Source: Calocera cornea HHB12733
Taxonomy: Eukaryota > Basidiomycota > Dacrymycetes > Dacrymycetales > Dacrymycetaceae
Assembly: GCA_001632435.1 (NCBI GenBank)
Contig: KV424082.1
Coordinates: 1-64,000, forward strand
Direction of reading: 5' to 3'
DNA length: 64,000 nucleotides
Part shown: positions 11,044 through 21,133 of the stretch, one piece after another
Numbering within the stretch: the stretch's first letter is position 1
Layout of the letters: every line of letters begins with the position of its first letter
The notes under the pieces: model-generated
Databases searched by the model: none
Told to the model about the DNA's origin: nothing
Seen by the model: only the letters and a program-made list of their open reading frames with translations
Position numbers and translations under genes: made by a program

Positions 11044-12573
11044 TTACTCCGCAGGCAGAGTCGTCGTGGTCGCGTGGCCCTTGCCATTACCCTCCTCCAG
11101 CTCGTGAAGCGGCATCATCTCGCGCCTGGGGCTCCCGCGCAGGCTGGGCTGGACGGCATCGCCGAAGGCGTAGGCGTCCTCGCCGTGGATCGCGTCGTCA
11201 CCAATCAAGAGCTCCGCATCGCTCATGCGAAGATTTATGCGGCAGACGTGCTTGATGAAGAGGCAGATGATCGAGGTCATGACGAGGTTCAGGCCGATGA
11301 TGAACAGCGCGCCGACGAGCTGCAGCCAAACCTGCTTCCAGTTGCCCTCGATGGCACCACCGGGGTTGGTAATCGCAAACGCTGCGCAACCTTCCGCAGT
11401 CGCAAACAGACCGGTCGCCATGCCACCGACAACGCCGGCGCATAAATGGGTGTGGTAGACGCCGAGCGTGTCATCAACGTAGGTCCAGGGGAAGAACTTC
11501 TTTCCCGCGTAGTTCATGGATATCCAGGGGATCGAGCCGGAGAGCGCGCCGATGATGATTGCGCCCCAACCAGCAACGACACCGGCCGCGGGTGTGATCG
11601 CGACCAGACCGGTGATCATACCCTGCACTGCGCCGATCACAGCGGGCTTCTTGAAGAAGATGAGGTCGAGGCTGGTCCAGACGAGCAGGCTCATGGCGGT
11701 CGCGATGTTGGTGTTGAGGACGGCGGCACCAGCGTCGGCACTGGCGGCATAAGGATCACCACCATTGAAACCGTTCCAACCGGTCCAGAGGATACCGGCA
11801 CCCACAAGCGCGAGAAGCACGTTATTGGGGCGGAAGTCCTCGCGGTCCTGAGGAAGACGGGGGCCGACCCAGTACGCAGCGACAAAACCGGCGGTGCCCG
11901 AAGACACGTGGATGACGTAGCCTCCGGAGTAATCGATGACCCCACGCTGCGCGAGGAATCCACCGCCCCAAAGGGAGAAGGCACCAACGGTGTAGGAAAA
12001 GGTAAGCCAGAGGGGCACAAAGAGCATCCACGCCTTGAAGTTCATGCGACCAAGGAGGGCACCGGCTAAGAGAATGAGGGTAATCGCGGCGAAGACAAAC
12101 TGGAAATACACCATGGTGGACATGGGATAGTTGGCAGTGAGACCAGATGTCGGGAACAGAGCCTGAATGAGCTCGTTGTCGATCGTCTGAATGGGACCGG
12201 GTGTGCCGACGAAGGGCGCCGATCCCCACTGCTCTCCAAAGCCCATCTTGTATGCCCAGAGAACCCAGCAGATAAGTACCGCAGCGAATGCATAGAAAGC
12301 CATGAACGCGCTTTGCGATCCCAGTGTTAGTGATACAAAACTACGATCTGCAGCGACAAGCCGTACCTGTTCACTGTCAAAAGTGAGTCAGTCATGGGCT
12401 CTCCAGAGGCGGAATCGTCATCACTCACCAGCCCACTTGCGCTTCACAAGCCCAGCGTACATCACAACGAGTCCAGGGATGGACTGCAGGCCGACGAGTG
12501 TCGCAGCCGTCAACTGCCAGGCATTGTCGCCCGTGTCGAGCCAGTCAGGCGTGGTATAGTTATATGCGGACAT
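11044..12573 (-). CDS. Ammonium transporter (Mep/Amt family)
   Basis: This is an integral plasma-membrane ammonium transporter of the Amt/Mep/Rh family. Exons are 12429-12573, a 7-nt micro-exon at 12367-12373, and 11044-12310, in phase and giving 472 residues with about eleven hydrophobic segments. Diagnostic stretches are '[13 protein letters not shown]', '[16 protein letters not shown]' and '[14 protein letters not shown]'. Both pore histidines (in 'YVIHVSS' and 'YHTHL') are present, so it has the twin-histidine pore of the Mep2 type rather than the Mep1/3 type that replaces the first one. The C-terminal tail is cytosolic and His/Thr-rich. Two GATAAG motifs upstream fit nitrogen control by GATA factors. 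The micro-exon encodes the junction residues Val-Asn-Ser. Confidence 0.93.
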
Positions 12574-12815
12574 GGTGGAAGGTAGGTGAAGGGGAGAGGG
12601 CGAAAGGACTGAGACACCTAGGCCGTGTAGAGGACTATGTGCTCAGCTGGACGACTGCCGGCCTCGACGTGGTCGGTGCTGTAAGAGAAAGACGAGGGAG
12701 ACGATGAGCACAAGGCGTTAGGGATTGGGAAGGGACGATTTGAACGCGTACCTGAAGACGGGAATGCGTACAGCGTGGTCAGCAGAAGACGAACGTGCCA
12801 TGGGGGGCCTTCTGG

Positions 12816-12823
12816 TATTTATA
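12816..12823 (-). promoter_or_regulatory. TATA box of the ammonium transporter gene
   Basis: On the minus strand this reads TATAAATA. It lies about 245 bp upstream of the ATG, which allows a leader with or without an intron. It is the clearest TATA-like element in the divergent region. Confidence 0.5.
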
Positions 12824-12944
12824 GGAGAAGAATAGAGTGATGTCCCGCTGATGGGATCTGTTCCACACGACATGAACGCAGTTGGCGGAGGAGCAGGCAC
12901 TGCGTTGGAAGAACACGATGTTGGCCGGCGAATGGGCGACCGAA

Positions 12945-13008
12945 GATAAGGCGATGCCCAAAATAGAACACTTCTTTGGTCCCGTCTCCAGTCAGCCCGC
13001 CAGATAAG
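12945..13008. promoter_or_regulatory. Two GATA-factor motifs upstream of the ammonium transporter
   Basis: AGATAAG occurs with its core at 12945-12950 and again at 13003-13008. HGATAR is the established binding site of AreA/Gln3-type nitrogen regulators. Pairs within about 100 bp are typical of nitrogen-controlled promoters. The assignment is by motif only. Confidence 0.45.
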
Positions 13009-13552
13009 ACCCCAACCCTGCCATTCTCGTCTGTCCCCGCCAATAATGAATGCAGCCCTCTCGCTCCCCGGCCGTGATTCATCTGGCCAAGACAATGTCA
13101 ACGGTGCCACCGAGCATACCTGGGGTGGTCAGGCGCTCATTCTGACTTTCAAAAATAGCCTCTCTCACACACTCCTCGAACTCCGGCTGTCGACAAGACG
13201 GTCTTGGCGGAAACTCTCTTGTTCTGATGCACGAAAGTAGCCATTCTTCTGGGTTCGGATACCAGAGCCGGGGCATCTTCTGTCCTGCGCATGGCGTCCG
13301 GAGTCTAGTCTTCATATCCTGACGATGCCGAGATGTCATCATCAATCGCGAACAAGGGGCAGTCCTGTTCTGAATGGCTTGCGTTCCGCCGGCTTTCGAA
13401 CGTTCGGATGGCTCGATTGGAAGAACCCCTGAGGGAAAGCCACTCCCAGGGTCCCATTTCATTATAGACTAGCTAGCAAAACACAGTAGCAGACTGCGGG
13501 GCGGGAACAGTGGAAAGGAAAGTGGACAGGAAAGGCGGAGCCGAACCGACCC

Positions 13553-15134
13553 TACTCGTCAAAGCCGGTCAGGTCAATGTCGAACATGAAATGCTACCAA
13601 AGGTTCAGAAACCAACAAACATCAGAGTGCATTGCCCTCACCTTGTACAAGGTCATTACTTTGACGACCCACGCCTCCAGGTGGAATATCTTTTTACTGC
13701 CTTGTCTCATACGATGTTCCTATTCCTCGGATCAACGTCAGTTCTTCAGGCTAATCGTTGGAGGGACGCACATAGAAAGCCGCCCAGTGCATGATGTCAG
13801 CCTTGAGTGCCTCGTCCACCTGCTCCACTACACGATCTGCGAGTGTCTGATGGCGGGTGAATAGTCTGATCTTCAATTAGCCTAAGCGAGGACGTACCTT
13901 GATTATCATGGTAGGTGGAATGCAGTGCGAGATCAGCTCGTAGAGCTTGGCCCGTACGTCAAGAATGCGTTGTGCACTCTGTTCCGCCACAATGAGGTCG
14001 GCGACCTTCGTGCAATACGACTCCCAGTCCGGCTTGGCGATCTCCAGCTTCTCCGCATTTAAGTCTGGACTGCCAAGACTTGAGCTAGGCCCATTGATTA
14101 CGATAAGGTGAGTACGTACTATTGCATTTTTAGCGCCTCCAGCACGAGTAGCGCTCGTCTCAGGTTGCCGACCGCTTCCACCACAATCCTGGAGGCCATA
14201 TCCGGAGGCAGGTCAAATCGCTCTTTCTTTGCGACATAGGCCAGAACAGTCTCCATCTATCATCCAAGATAAGCCAAGTCTACAGTGTTTCAGGTCTGAT
14301 AACACACCTCCTCCGATGACGGTGCAGCTACCCGGACAAGCAGACATCGACTCTTGATAGGAGCGATGAGCTTGCTTGTGCTGTTTGCCACCAAGATGAT
14401 ACGCAGGTTCGACATGTACTTCTCCATAGTTCGACGAAGGGCAGCCTGCGCGTCACGTGATAATTGATCCGCTTCATTGATAACCACCACTGCAGGTCGC
14501 GTGAGCAGAGTTCGAACCGACCGAACCACCCATCGCACCTTTGAACCGTTGCTTCGCATTCAGGTCAACCTGCTGTGTCTGGGCAATCTCCTTCAAAATC
14601 TCCTGGATAACTTGTCGGTCGTAAATGCCGACATCGCTGCGGTCGCAATCAGACGGGACATGGCCCACTTCCTGGAAAGTACCGACCTAGGGGTCAACTC
14701 CAGGTGGTAGTTGCTCATCACCACGTTCACGTCTAGTTTTCGCTTTGACGGTGTCAGGAAGACACGTTGTTCGATTTTAAGCTGTATACGAGATCAGCAT
14801 CTTCGAACCGTCGGGAGGTGGAGCGCAATGCACACCTTCTCGGCGCCAGTCCCAAACAACTCGCGTAACACACACGCTACACGCGTCTTCTTTCCCGCTC
14901 CAGATGGCCCGTAGAACAGCATGTGAGGAAAGTCGCCAGATCCAGCCTAGTGCAGGTTAGCATCGTGTTCGTCCGTGAAAAGGGACAGGCGCACGAGCGA
15001 ATGCAATCTTGCAGAGAGTTCAGCATGGTAATGCAGGTCGTCCAGCGTTCGTGGCCGATACTATAGCACTATGCGATCAACATAGTCCCCCATGTCGCCT
15101 ACTATACACGTACCTTATCTACCCACAGAGACAT
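13553..15134 (-). CDS. RFC5: Replication factor C small subunit (yeast Rfc5/human RFC3 type)
   Basis: This is a clamp-loader AAA+ subunit that helps load PCNA and, in the Rad24/Rad17 complex, the 9-1-1 clamp. The gene has about ten short exons. The first encodes only 'MSLWVDK', the conserved start of this subunit, followed by '[12 protein letters not shown]'. The Walker A loop reads 'GPSGAGKKT', the Walker B region '[19 protein letters not shown]', and the SRC motif is 'IKSRC'. The C-terminal collar ends '[13 protein letters not shown]'. The length of about 355 residues is normal. The 'NEAD' in place of a canonical DEAD box is usual for the weak-ATPase subunits. One donor (GTCGGT) is unusual. 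HUS1, another clamp-pathway gene, lies 6 kb away. Confidence 0.92.
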
Positions 15135-15324
15135 GGCGTTTGTATCTGTGTGTAGGAGGGTGAGCTGGTCGTCAGCAACGTAGTGGCGCGACGCGCTTTC
15201 AGGGACGCGTCGAGCGTGTCATGCGGTGACTGGAACGATGACCATGCACCAGTATAAATTTTCAGAACGTTTTCGGTAAACCAACTATCGCCAGTCCAAA
15301 CTCCTTCGCTGCTGGCCATCTCTC

Positions 15325-16132
15325 ATGTCAAGCTATGATCCACCTCAACAGGAGCTCGTGCGGCTTGCGCAGCAGCTGATGCGGTCCGAAATGGCCAACA
15401 ACGACCCATCGCACGATGTTCATCACGTCCTACGCGTCCGCCACACCGCGTTGCGTATAGCCACGTCCATCTTGCCAACCAAGTCTGTGGACGTATGGAT
15501 GGTAGATATGGCTTCCCTTCTTCACGATATAAACGACCACAAGTACGCTACCTCTGCGTCGGGTGTGACGGGCATGGCCGATCTCTACACTAAGATGGAT
15601 CCCGACCAGGCGACGACTCTAGAACGAATAATCGATAATGTGAGCTGGAGCAAGGAGAAGCGAAGGCGTGCGGAAGGAACGTGGGGAGCATGGGAAGACA
15701 ACTGCATAGAGTTGCATTGTGTTCAGGATGCTGATAGACTGGATGCCATCGGGGCTTTCGGTGAGCTCGCAATGTTCCCGAGGTATGCGTAACATCCAAT
15801 ACTCACAGGGATCATGCGTTGTGCTGCATTCTCCGCCATCACAAACCGGCCGCTATACGCAGAGGGAAGTGAGGATACAGCAATCGCCCATTTCCATGAC
15901 AAGCTGCTTGACATTGCGGGCAGTCTCAAGGTGAGGATCTTTCGTCCGATTAGTGTATCCAGGCTCACTCCATGTTCAGACGGACTTGGGAAGCAAAATG
16001 GGTGTGAAGCGACATCAGACGGTAGATCAACAAACACTCTTGGAGATGTCAAACCGGCTGACTAGCTAACAGATGCTTGACTTCCTTGCCACTGTAGACG
16101 AGGAGAGCGGAGAAGCGAGCAATATCAAATAA
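15325..16132 (+). CDS. HD-domain metal-dependent phosphohydrolase
   Basis: Exons 15325-15760, 15809-15930, 15980-16021 and 16073-16132 join in phase and encode about 219 residues. The HD signature is complete: 'HDVHHVLRVRHTAL' provides the first metal-binding histidines and 'MASLLHDINDHKY' the HD pair. A later 'QDADRLDAIGAFGIMR' gives the distal Asp. This matches the small YedJ-like HD family found in bacteria and fungi. Members are thought to act on nucleotides or similar phosphoesters, but the substrate here is unknown. The gene converges on the DUF1917-like copy A. Its last two exons are duplicated as a fragment at about 17501-17677. Confidence 0.85.
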
Positions 16133-16207
16133 CACAATAACGCACTGTAGATTTCAGGAAATGCAGGCACATGTGACATCCCTTCGGCTAAGAAATTGGC
16201 TAAGCTC

Positions 16208-17363
16208 TCAGTCGCAGCGTCGGGCAGATGCTGCTTTGGACTGCTTGCGTCCGCGGTGGCTGCTGCCGTATTCATTTTGCAGCTCCTGAAAGGCAAGTGT
16301 CAATCGATGACGCAGGTTTGAGGGAAAGTGCATACTTGGAGGGCTTCTTCCGATAGTAAGTCCTTTGCCTTCCATATCTGGGGAGATGGTCTACATGGCC
16401 CTATGGAGATCTGAAGACAGCGTACCGTGGGTCGTATGCCGCTGGGATGCTTGGTATACAGCCCAATATGGGTATACATATCCGGCTTGGCATGCATTGG
16501 AGTGAGTCCGACCTGTCCAACGAGAACTTCGAGGACCTTCACCTTCAGTTAGAGGAGATAATGGTGCGAGTCACATGTAGCATACCTCAGTGGCTGCCTT
16601 CTTCTCATATATATTTGGCAGATACAGGCAAATCAGGTGCTGTTTGTCTGTGTCGTCCGTTCGCACAGTGGATACCTTCGCTTCCCATGCAACTGTCGTC
16701 GCAAGGTCTCCTTCCACCACGGACCGGGCAAGTCTGAGCCAAACCCTGCCGATATGTTAGAGAAGACGTTTTCCCATCCACAGAGGACGCCTACCGATCA
16801 ATTCGATGTCGAGGAACAAAAAAAATCCATTTGCCGCAGGTCGCACCGCTCTCCCGACAAATCCTCTCGATGTCTATCACGGCTTGTGCTCGCACCTCTT
16901 CTTGAAGCTCTTGCTTGCTCCGTACACCGGTCTCTCCATCAGCGTGCCACGGTACAGCACGATCCCTCTGCACATCGCGGTTTATATGAAAGTTGCAGAT
17001 TATTAGTTCGGCTTATCTAACCTTGATTTCCAATACCTTCTCGGTTGCTTCTGCCACTTCAAGCCACGTGAACGACCGCTCGGACGTCAGAGTAGGAACG
17101 TACATATCCCGCGTGCCATGTCCGCCGCGCCCTCATCCCACAAGTGGCTCTCGGCGACAGGCCTCTCTATCCAGATCCATGGGTGTCTGCCGTCGTCCTT
17201 GGTTCTGCTAGGCTTGTACTACACACCGACCCGTGTTGAATTCGCCCGGAACAGTGAGACTGTAACAGATGCGCACCTTCGACAAGAACCGTTCCAACGA
17301 CAATTCATGTGAAGGCGTCCAGCGGTACCGATACATTTCGGATGTCTCGGAGTCAGTTTCCAT
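16208..17363 (-). CDS. DUF1917/Bles03-like protein, short intact paralogue (copy A)
   Basis: About 265 residues from eight short exons, starting 'METDSETSEMYRYRW'. All splice junctions I checked keep the frame. The order of blocks equals that of copy C (19322-20805): an N-terminal 'HELSLERFLSK', 'YKPSRTKDDGRHPWIWI', a central 'GKWIFFVPRHRIDR' and 'VWLRLARSVVEGDLA', then 'QHLICLYLPNIYEKKAATE' and 'DMYTHIGLYTKHPSG'. The GKW..F/VD..W and H.ICLY patterns fit DUF1917 (Bles03/C11orf68 family, an eIF4E-like fold of unknown function). Unlike copy C it ends after a short basic tail and lacks the Lys/Glu-rich extension. It looks functional but diverged. Confidence 0.65.
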
Positions 17364-17500
17364 TGTCGTCTTACGCAGTTGCTCAGTCTTCAGTACTATC
17401 TGAGCAGTCAAAGATCAGACAGATAATCCCGTCGGAGCCAAAGCCAAACGAAATACACGTGGGTTGCATGCTGTGCTCAGAAGGCAAGAAGGTGTTTCCA

Positions 17501-17677
17501 CGCTCACTCCACGTTCAGACGGACTTGGGAAGGAAGATGGGTGTGAAGCGACATCAGACCGTGGGTCAGCGCACAATTTTGGGGATAACGGTTAAGCTGA
17601 TTGGCTAACAGATGCTGGATTTCCTTGCCGCTGTAAACGAGGAGAGTGGAGAAGCAAGCAATACCCAATGACACAAT
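17501..17677 (+). pseudogene. Duplicated 3' fragment of the HD phosphohydrolase gene
   Basis: This stretch repeats the last two exons and the intron between them of the HD gene at 15970-16140, with many point changes. It keeps the equivalents of 'TDLGSKMGVKRHQT' and 'MLDFLATVDEESGEASN'. It has no upstream catalytic exons, so it cannot encode the enzyme. It marks the left edge of a tandemly duplicated unit that also carries DUF1917-like copy B. Confidence 0.85.
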
Positions 17678-17728
17678 TATATATCGTGGTACTCAAGAAA
17701 TGCCTCGGCAATGAAAGCTGCCAAACCC

Positions 17729-18858
17729 TCAGTCGTGTGCGTCTGGCAGCTGCTGCATTGGACTGCTTGCGTCCGCGGTGGCTGCTGCCGTATTCATTTT
17801 GCAGCTCCTGAAAGACAAAGTGTCAATCGATGACGCAGGGTCGAGGGAAACTGCATGCTTGGAGGGCTTCTTCCGATAGTAAGTCTTTTGTCTTCCAGAT
17901 CTGGGGAGATGGTCTACTTGTGCCCTATGGGGATCTGAAAACAGCGTACAGTGGGTCGTATGCCGCTGGGATGCGCGGTATATTGCCCGATATGGGAATA
18001 TATCTCTGGCTTGGCATGCAATGGAGTGAGCCTGACCTTTTGAACCACAACTTTGGGTACCTTCACCTTCAGTTATAGTAGATAATGGTGTGAGTCGCAT
18101 GTTTTATACCTCTGTGGCTGCCTTCTTATCATACATGTTTGGTAGATGCAGGTGATCAAGTGCTTCCCGTCTGGGTCGTCGGTGGTCACTGGCGCTTCCC
18201 GTACAACCGTCTTCGCAATATCACCATTTACCAAAGATCGGGCAAGTTTGGACCAAGCCCTGTCAATATCAGACAGTGTCTTTCAATCCAACGAGGACAC
18301 CCACGAATCAATCCGAAGTCGTGGAACACAGAACAGCCTTTTGCCGCTGGTTGTACCTCTGCCCCCACAAACTTTCTCGACATCTGCTGCGGCTTGTGTT
18401 TGAACCTCTTCCTGCAGCTCTTCTGACCCCCGGATGCCGGTTTCCCCGTCAGACTGCAACGGTACAATACGCTCTTCCTGCATCTGGGCGGCGTATTCAA
18501 CAGGTAGAGGTTATGCTGTAACATATTCTACCTTGATCTCCAGCATCTTCTCGGCTGCGCGTGCCACTTTAGAGGTAATAAATGACGATCCAGATCATGC
18601 TGTAGCTATAGCAGACACGTACATCTCGCACGTCCCATGAGCACTGCGTCGTCGTCCCACATTTATCTGTTGAACGACCGCGATACCCAGCTCTGTCGCA
18701 TGTATCTATCATGAGTTCTGCTGGAGCTGTACTATATGGCGATGGTCTTGGACAGGCCCGGTGCTTGGCAGGCGACATATGCGCACCTTCAACAAGAACT
18801 GCTCCAACGACAATTCATGGGAAGGCGTCCACATGCGGTACCGACACGGTATCTCCAT
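17729..18858 (-). pseudogene. DUF1917/Bles03-like pseudogene (copy B)
   Basis: This is a tandem copy of 16208-17363 and aligns along its whole length, from 'RYRMWTPSHELSLEQFL' to the same C-terminal basic tail. It is broken. The second exon has lost the 'WIW' block and is out of frame. A one-base deletion shifts the frame just after 'GKHLI', where copies A and C read 'ICLYLP'. The donor of the penultimate exon reads GCATGC instead of GTATGC. The equivalent of the GKW motif reads 'GKRLF'. Expression as a non-coding RNA cannot be excluded. Confidence 0.8.
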
Positions 18859-19321
18859 TGTCGTGCGGCGCAGTCTTCAACATGAACAGTCAAATATTAG
18901 ACAGATGATCTCCTCTGAGCGCAACCAAACGAAATACATGTATGCTGCATGCTGTCCTCAGGAGACATGAGCGGGAAAGGTGTCGAGATCGTAAGCCAGA
19001 GCGAGAGCGGAAGACCATGATGGTCAGGAGCAAGACGCGCTGGCTGTGCGCGTCGCCGGTCCTACAGTATGTACATAGCTCTAGGAATGTTAATGATCTT
19101 CGTCACCCACCATAGGAACCGACAGTACGAAAAAGGCAGGGTTCGCGGTCGAACCGTTCGCGTGGAATTCGCTAAGAGTGTTATGGTCATCTATATCAGT
19201 GCAGGCTACCACCGGTCCCGCGCCAAGCGGTATCAAACAGGTACTCGGGAGTCCGTAACGAATTACTGGTAAAGTTAAATATTGTACATGGCTGTAAAAC
19301 GATGGTAACACAACTGGGAAG

Positions 19322-20805
19322 CTAGTCATACTTCGTCTTCAATGCTTTGACTTTTCCGAGCCTGCTTGCACCGGGTTTCTGTGCTGCACCGACGTTCGCT
19401 GCTGCAACCAGTGCCTTCTTGCCGGGTTTCCTGACCAGATCCGCACCGGCATCCTCGTCCCCGTCCTCGTACTCTGTCTCTGAGTTATCCTGCTTCTTCG
19501 CAGCCGGTTTCTTGGAGGGTGGCTCGCTTGTTTTCGCCTTTTTGGTCCGTTTCTCCTCCTCTTCATCGTCCTCGAACTCATCCTTGCGCTTCATAGGCAC
19601 CTTTTTCGGTAGTGCGGCTGTCTCGCTCGCTTCATCATCACCGAAGGGGTCGGCTCGCTTGGCGGCAGCATTCGGTTTGGCAGATTTCGAAGCACTTTGC
19701 GCGGCCGTGTGGTCATCTTTCAATTTCTGCCGGAATCACAAAGCGTCACGAGAGGCGTTATTGAGAAAGGAAAGGAGACGGGCACATACTTTTATTTCAT
19801 CCTCTGAAAGCAACTCTTTGATCTGCCAGACCTAGGGGATATGTGAGCATGCGGTGAAACAGCCACGCTAACGGACACACTGTGGATCTGATGCCGCTGG
19901 GGTGCTTACTGTCCAGTCCAAGATGCGTATACAAGTCCGTTTTGGCGCTTCCGGGTGTCAATCCAACTTTGCCAACCAGGACTTTCAGAACCTATTCACT
20001 TGTGTCAGGGCGGACCCGCAGTCAATAACCCTTAGCGTACCTCAGTGGCGGCAGCCTTGTCGTACAGATCCGGGAGGTACAGGCAAATGAGATGCTGTGC
20101 CCGCTCGTCGGTGGCTTTTGACGTTGATACCTTGGCCAGCCAAGCCGGTGTCCGCGCCAAGTCACCCTCGACAAGGGACTTAGCGATTCGGGTCCACATC
20201 CTAGGAACGCATCAGGAGTAGTCTTCGAGCAAGGGGGGCTATCTAACCCATCAATCGACTCGGGTTGTGCAAAGAAGAGCCATTTGCCGGTCGTCATGCC
20301 CTTCTCCTGCGACAGCTTCTTCAGGTCCGCAGTGACCTTGGCCTGCACTTCCTCCCGCAGTTCCTTCTTGCTCCGAGCGCCGGTCTTCTTGTTCGACCGC
20401 GTGGGGATGTTGTCGTCGTTCTACCATGGAATCGTTGGCATAGCATAAGAGATCCGGAATGAGGATGCGCACGTTGATCGCTGCGACCTTATCGGTTGCT
20501 TCCTCCACTACCCCACATATAAGCATCGCCCCCTCGGGTGCTCGAACCCTCACAAATAGTCGCCCCCTCTTGCACCCCCTCATCCAGATCGACCTTCGCT
20601 GGTCCACCCCCATCCCTACGAACCCATATCCAAGGCTTCGTCCCATCATCCTGTACCATGCTAGGCTTGTACTGCAGTCCACCCTCAGCTCAGCCCACAC
20701 GCAGGGCGGAAGGACGCACCTTGGACAGGAACTGCTCGAGGGGGAGCTCATGCTTCGACGTCCAGCTGTAGACGTACTCCTGCGGCGCGTCGACTTCGCT
20801 GTCCA
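19322..20805 (-). CDS. DUF1917/Bles03-like protein with charged C-terminal tail (copy C)
   Basis: About 375 residues, beginning 'MDSEVDAPQEYVYSW'. The core carries 'HELPLEQFLSK', 'DDGTKPWIWV', 'GMTTGKWLFFAQPESIDG', 'MWTRIAKSLVEGDLA', 'HLICLYLPDLYDKAAATE' and 'DLYTHLGLDSKHPSG'. These fit the DUF1917 domain, whose fold resembles eIF4E although no activity is established. The last exon adds about 130 residues of alternating acidic and basic runs, including 'KVPMKRKDEFEDDEEEEKR', typical of nuclear or nucleolar proteins. The gene is divergent from HUS1 with about 330 bp between the start codons. Given the long tail and its position, I take it as the parent of the two tandem copies. Confidence 0.7.
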
Positions 20806-21133
20806 TTTTTTGCACGCAGAGCTGGATGTTGGTCGTGGGTTGTGGGTCGTCGTTGGATGAAGAGGACTGCAGCGCAGGAAGCGAGCTCGCGGCGAAGCTG
20901 ATGACGCGGTGCCTGGAATGTGGGCACGGCCCGGCGCGTCGACGCGTCTGGTCCCTGAGCCCCGCTTTCGCCTAACGACGACCGGGCTGCTTCCCATCGC
21001 CGAGTCACCGCCCGTCTCTGGGCCTTCTCACGTTCCATCCTTCTCTGGTCCTTATCGCTTCTGCTCTCGTAATTGTCCAGCTTTCGTCCACCTCCTGTCC
21101 ACCTTTACGACACGGACAGCTCTGAAGCATGCC

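Larger units (their letters stand above)
12574..13552. other. Intergenic region between the transporter and RFC genes
   Basis: This holds the leader and promoter of the ammonium transporter (to about 13010) and then about 0.5 kb before the RFC stop codon. Frames such as 13079-13462 on the minus strand show no recognisable protein. I see nothing else in it. Confidence 0.4.

Noticed and set aside
18228..18524. DUF1917 copy B considered as a third functional paralogue
   Set aside because: One-base deletion, lost donor and destroyed second exon cannot be bridged by any nearby splice sites.
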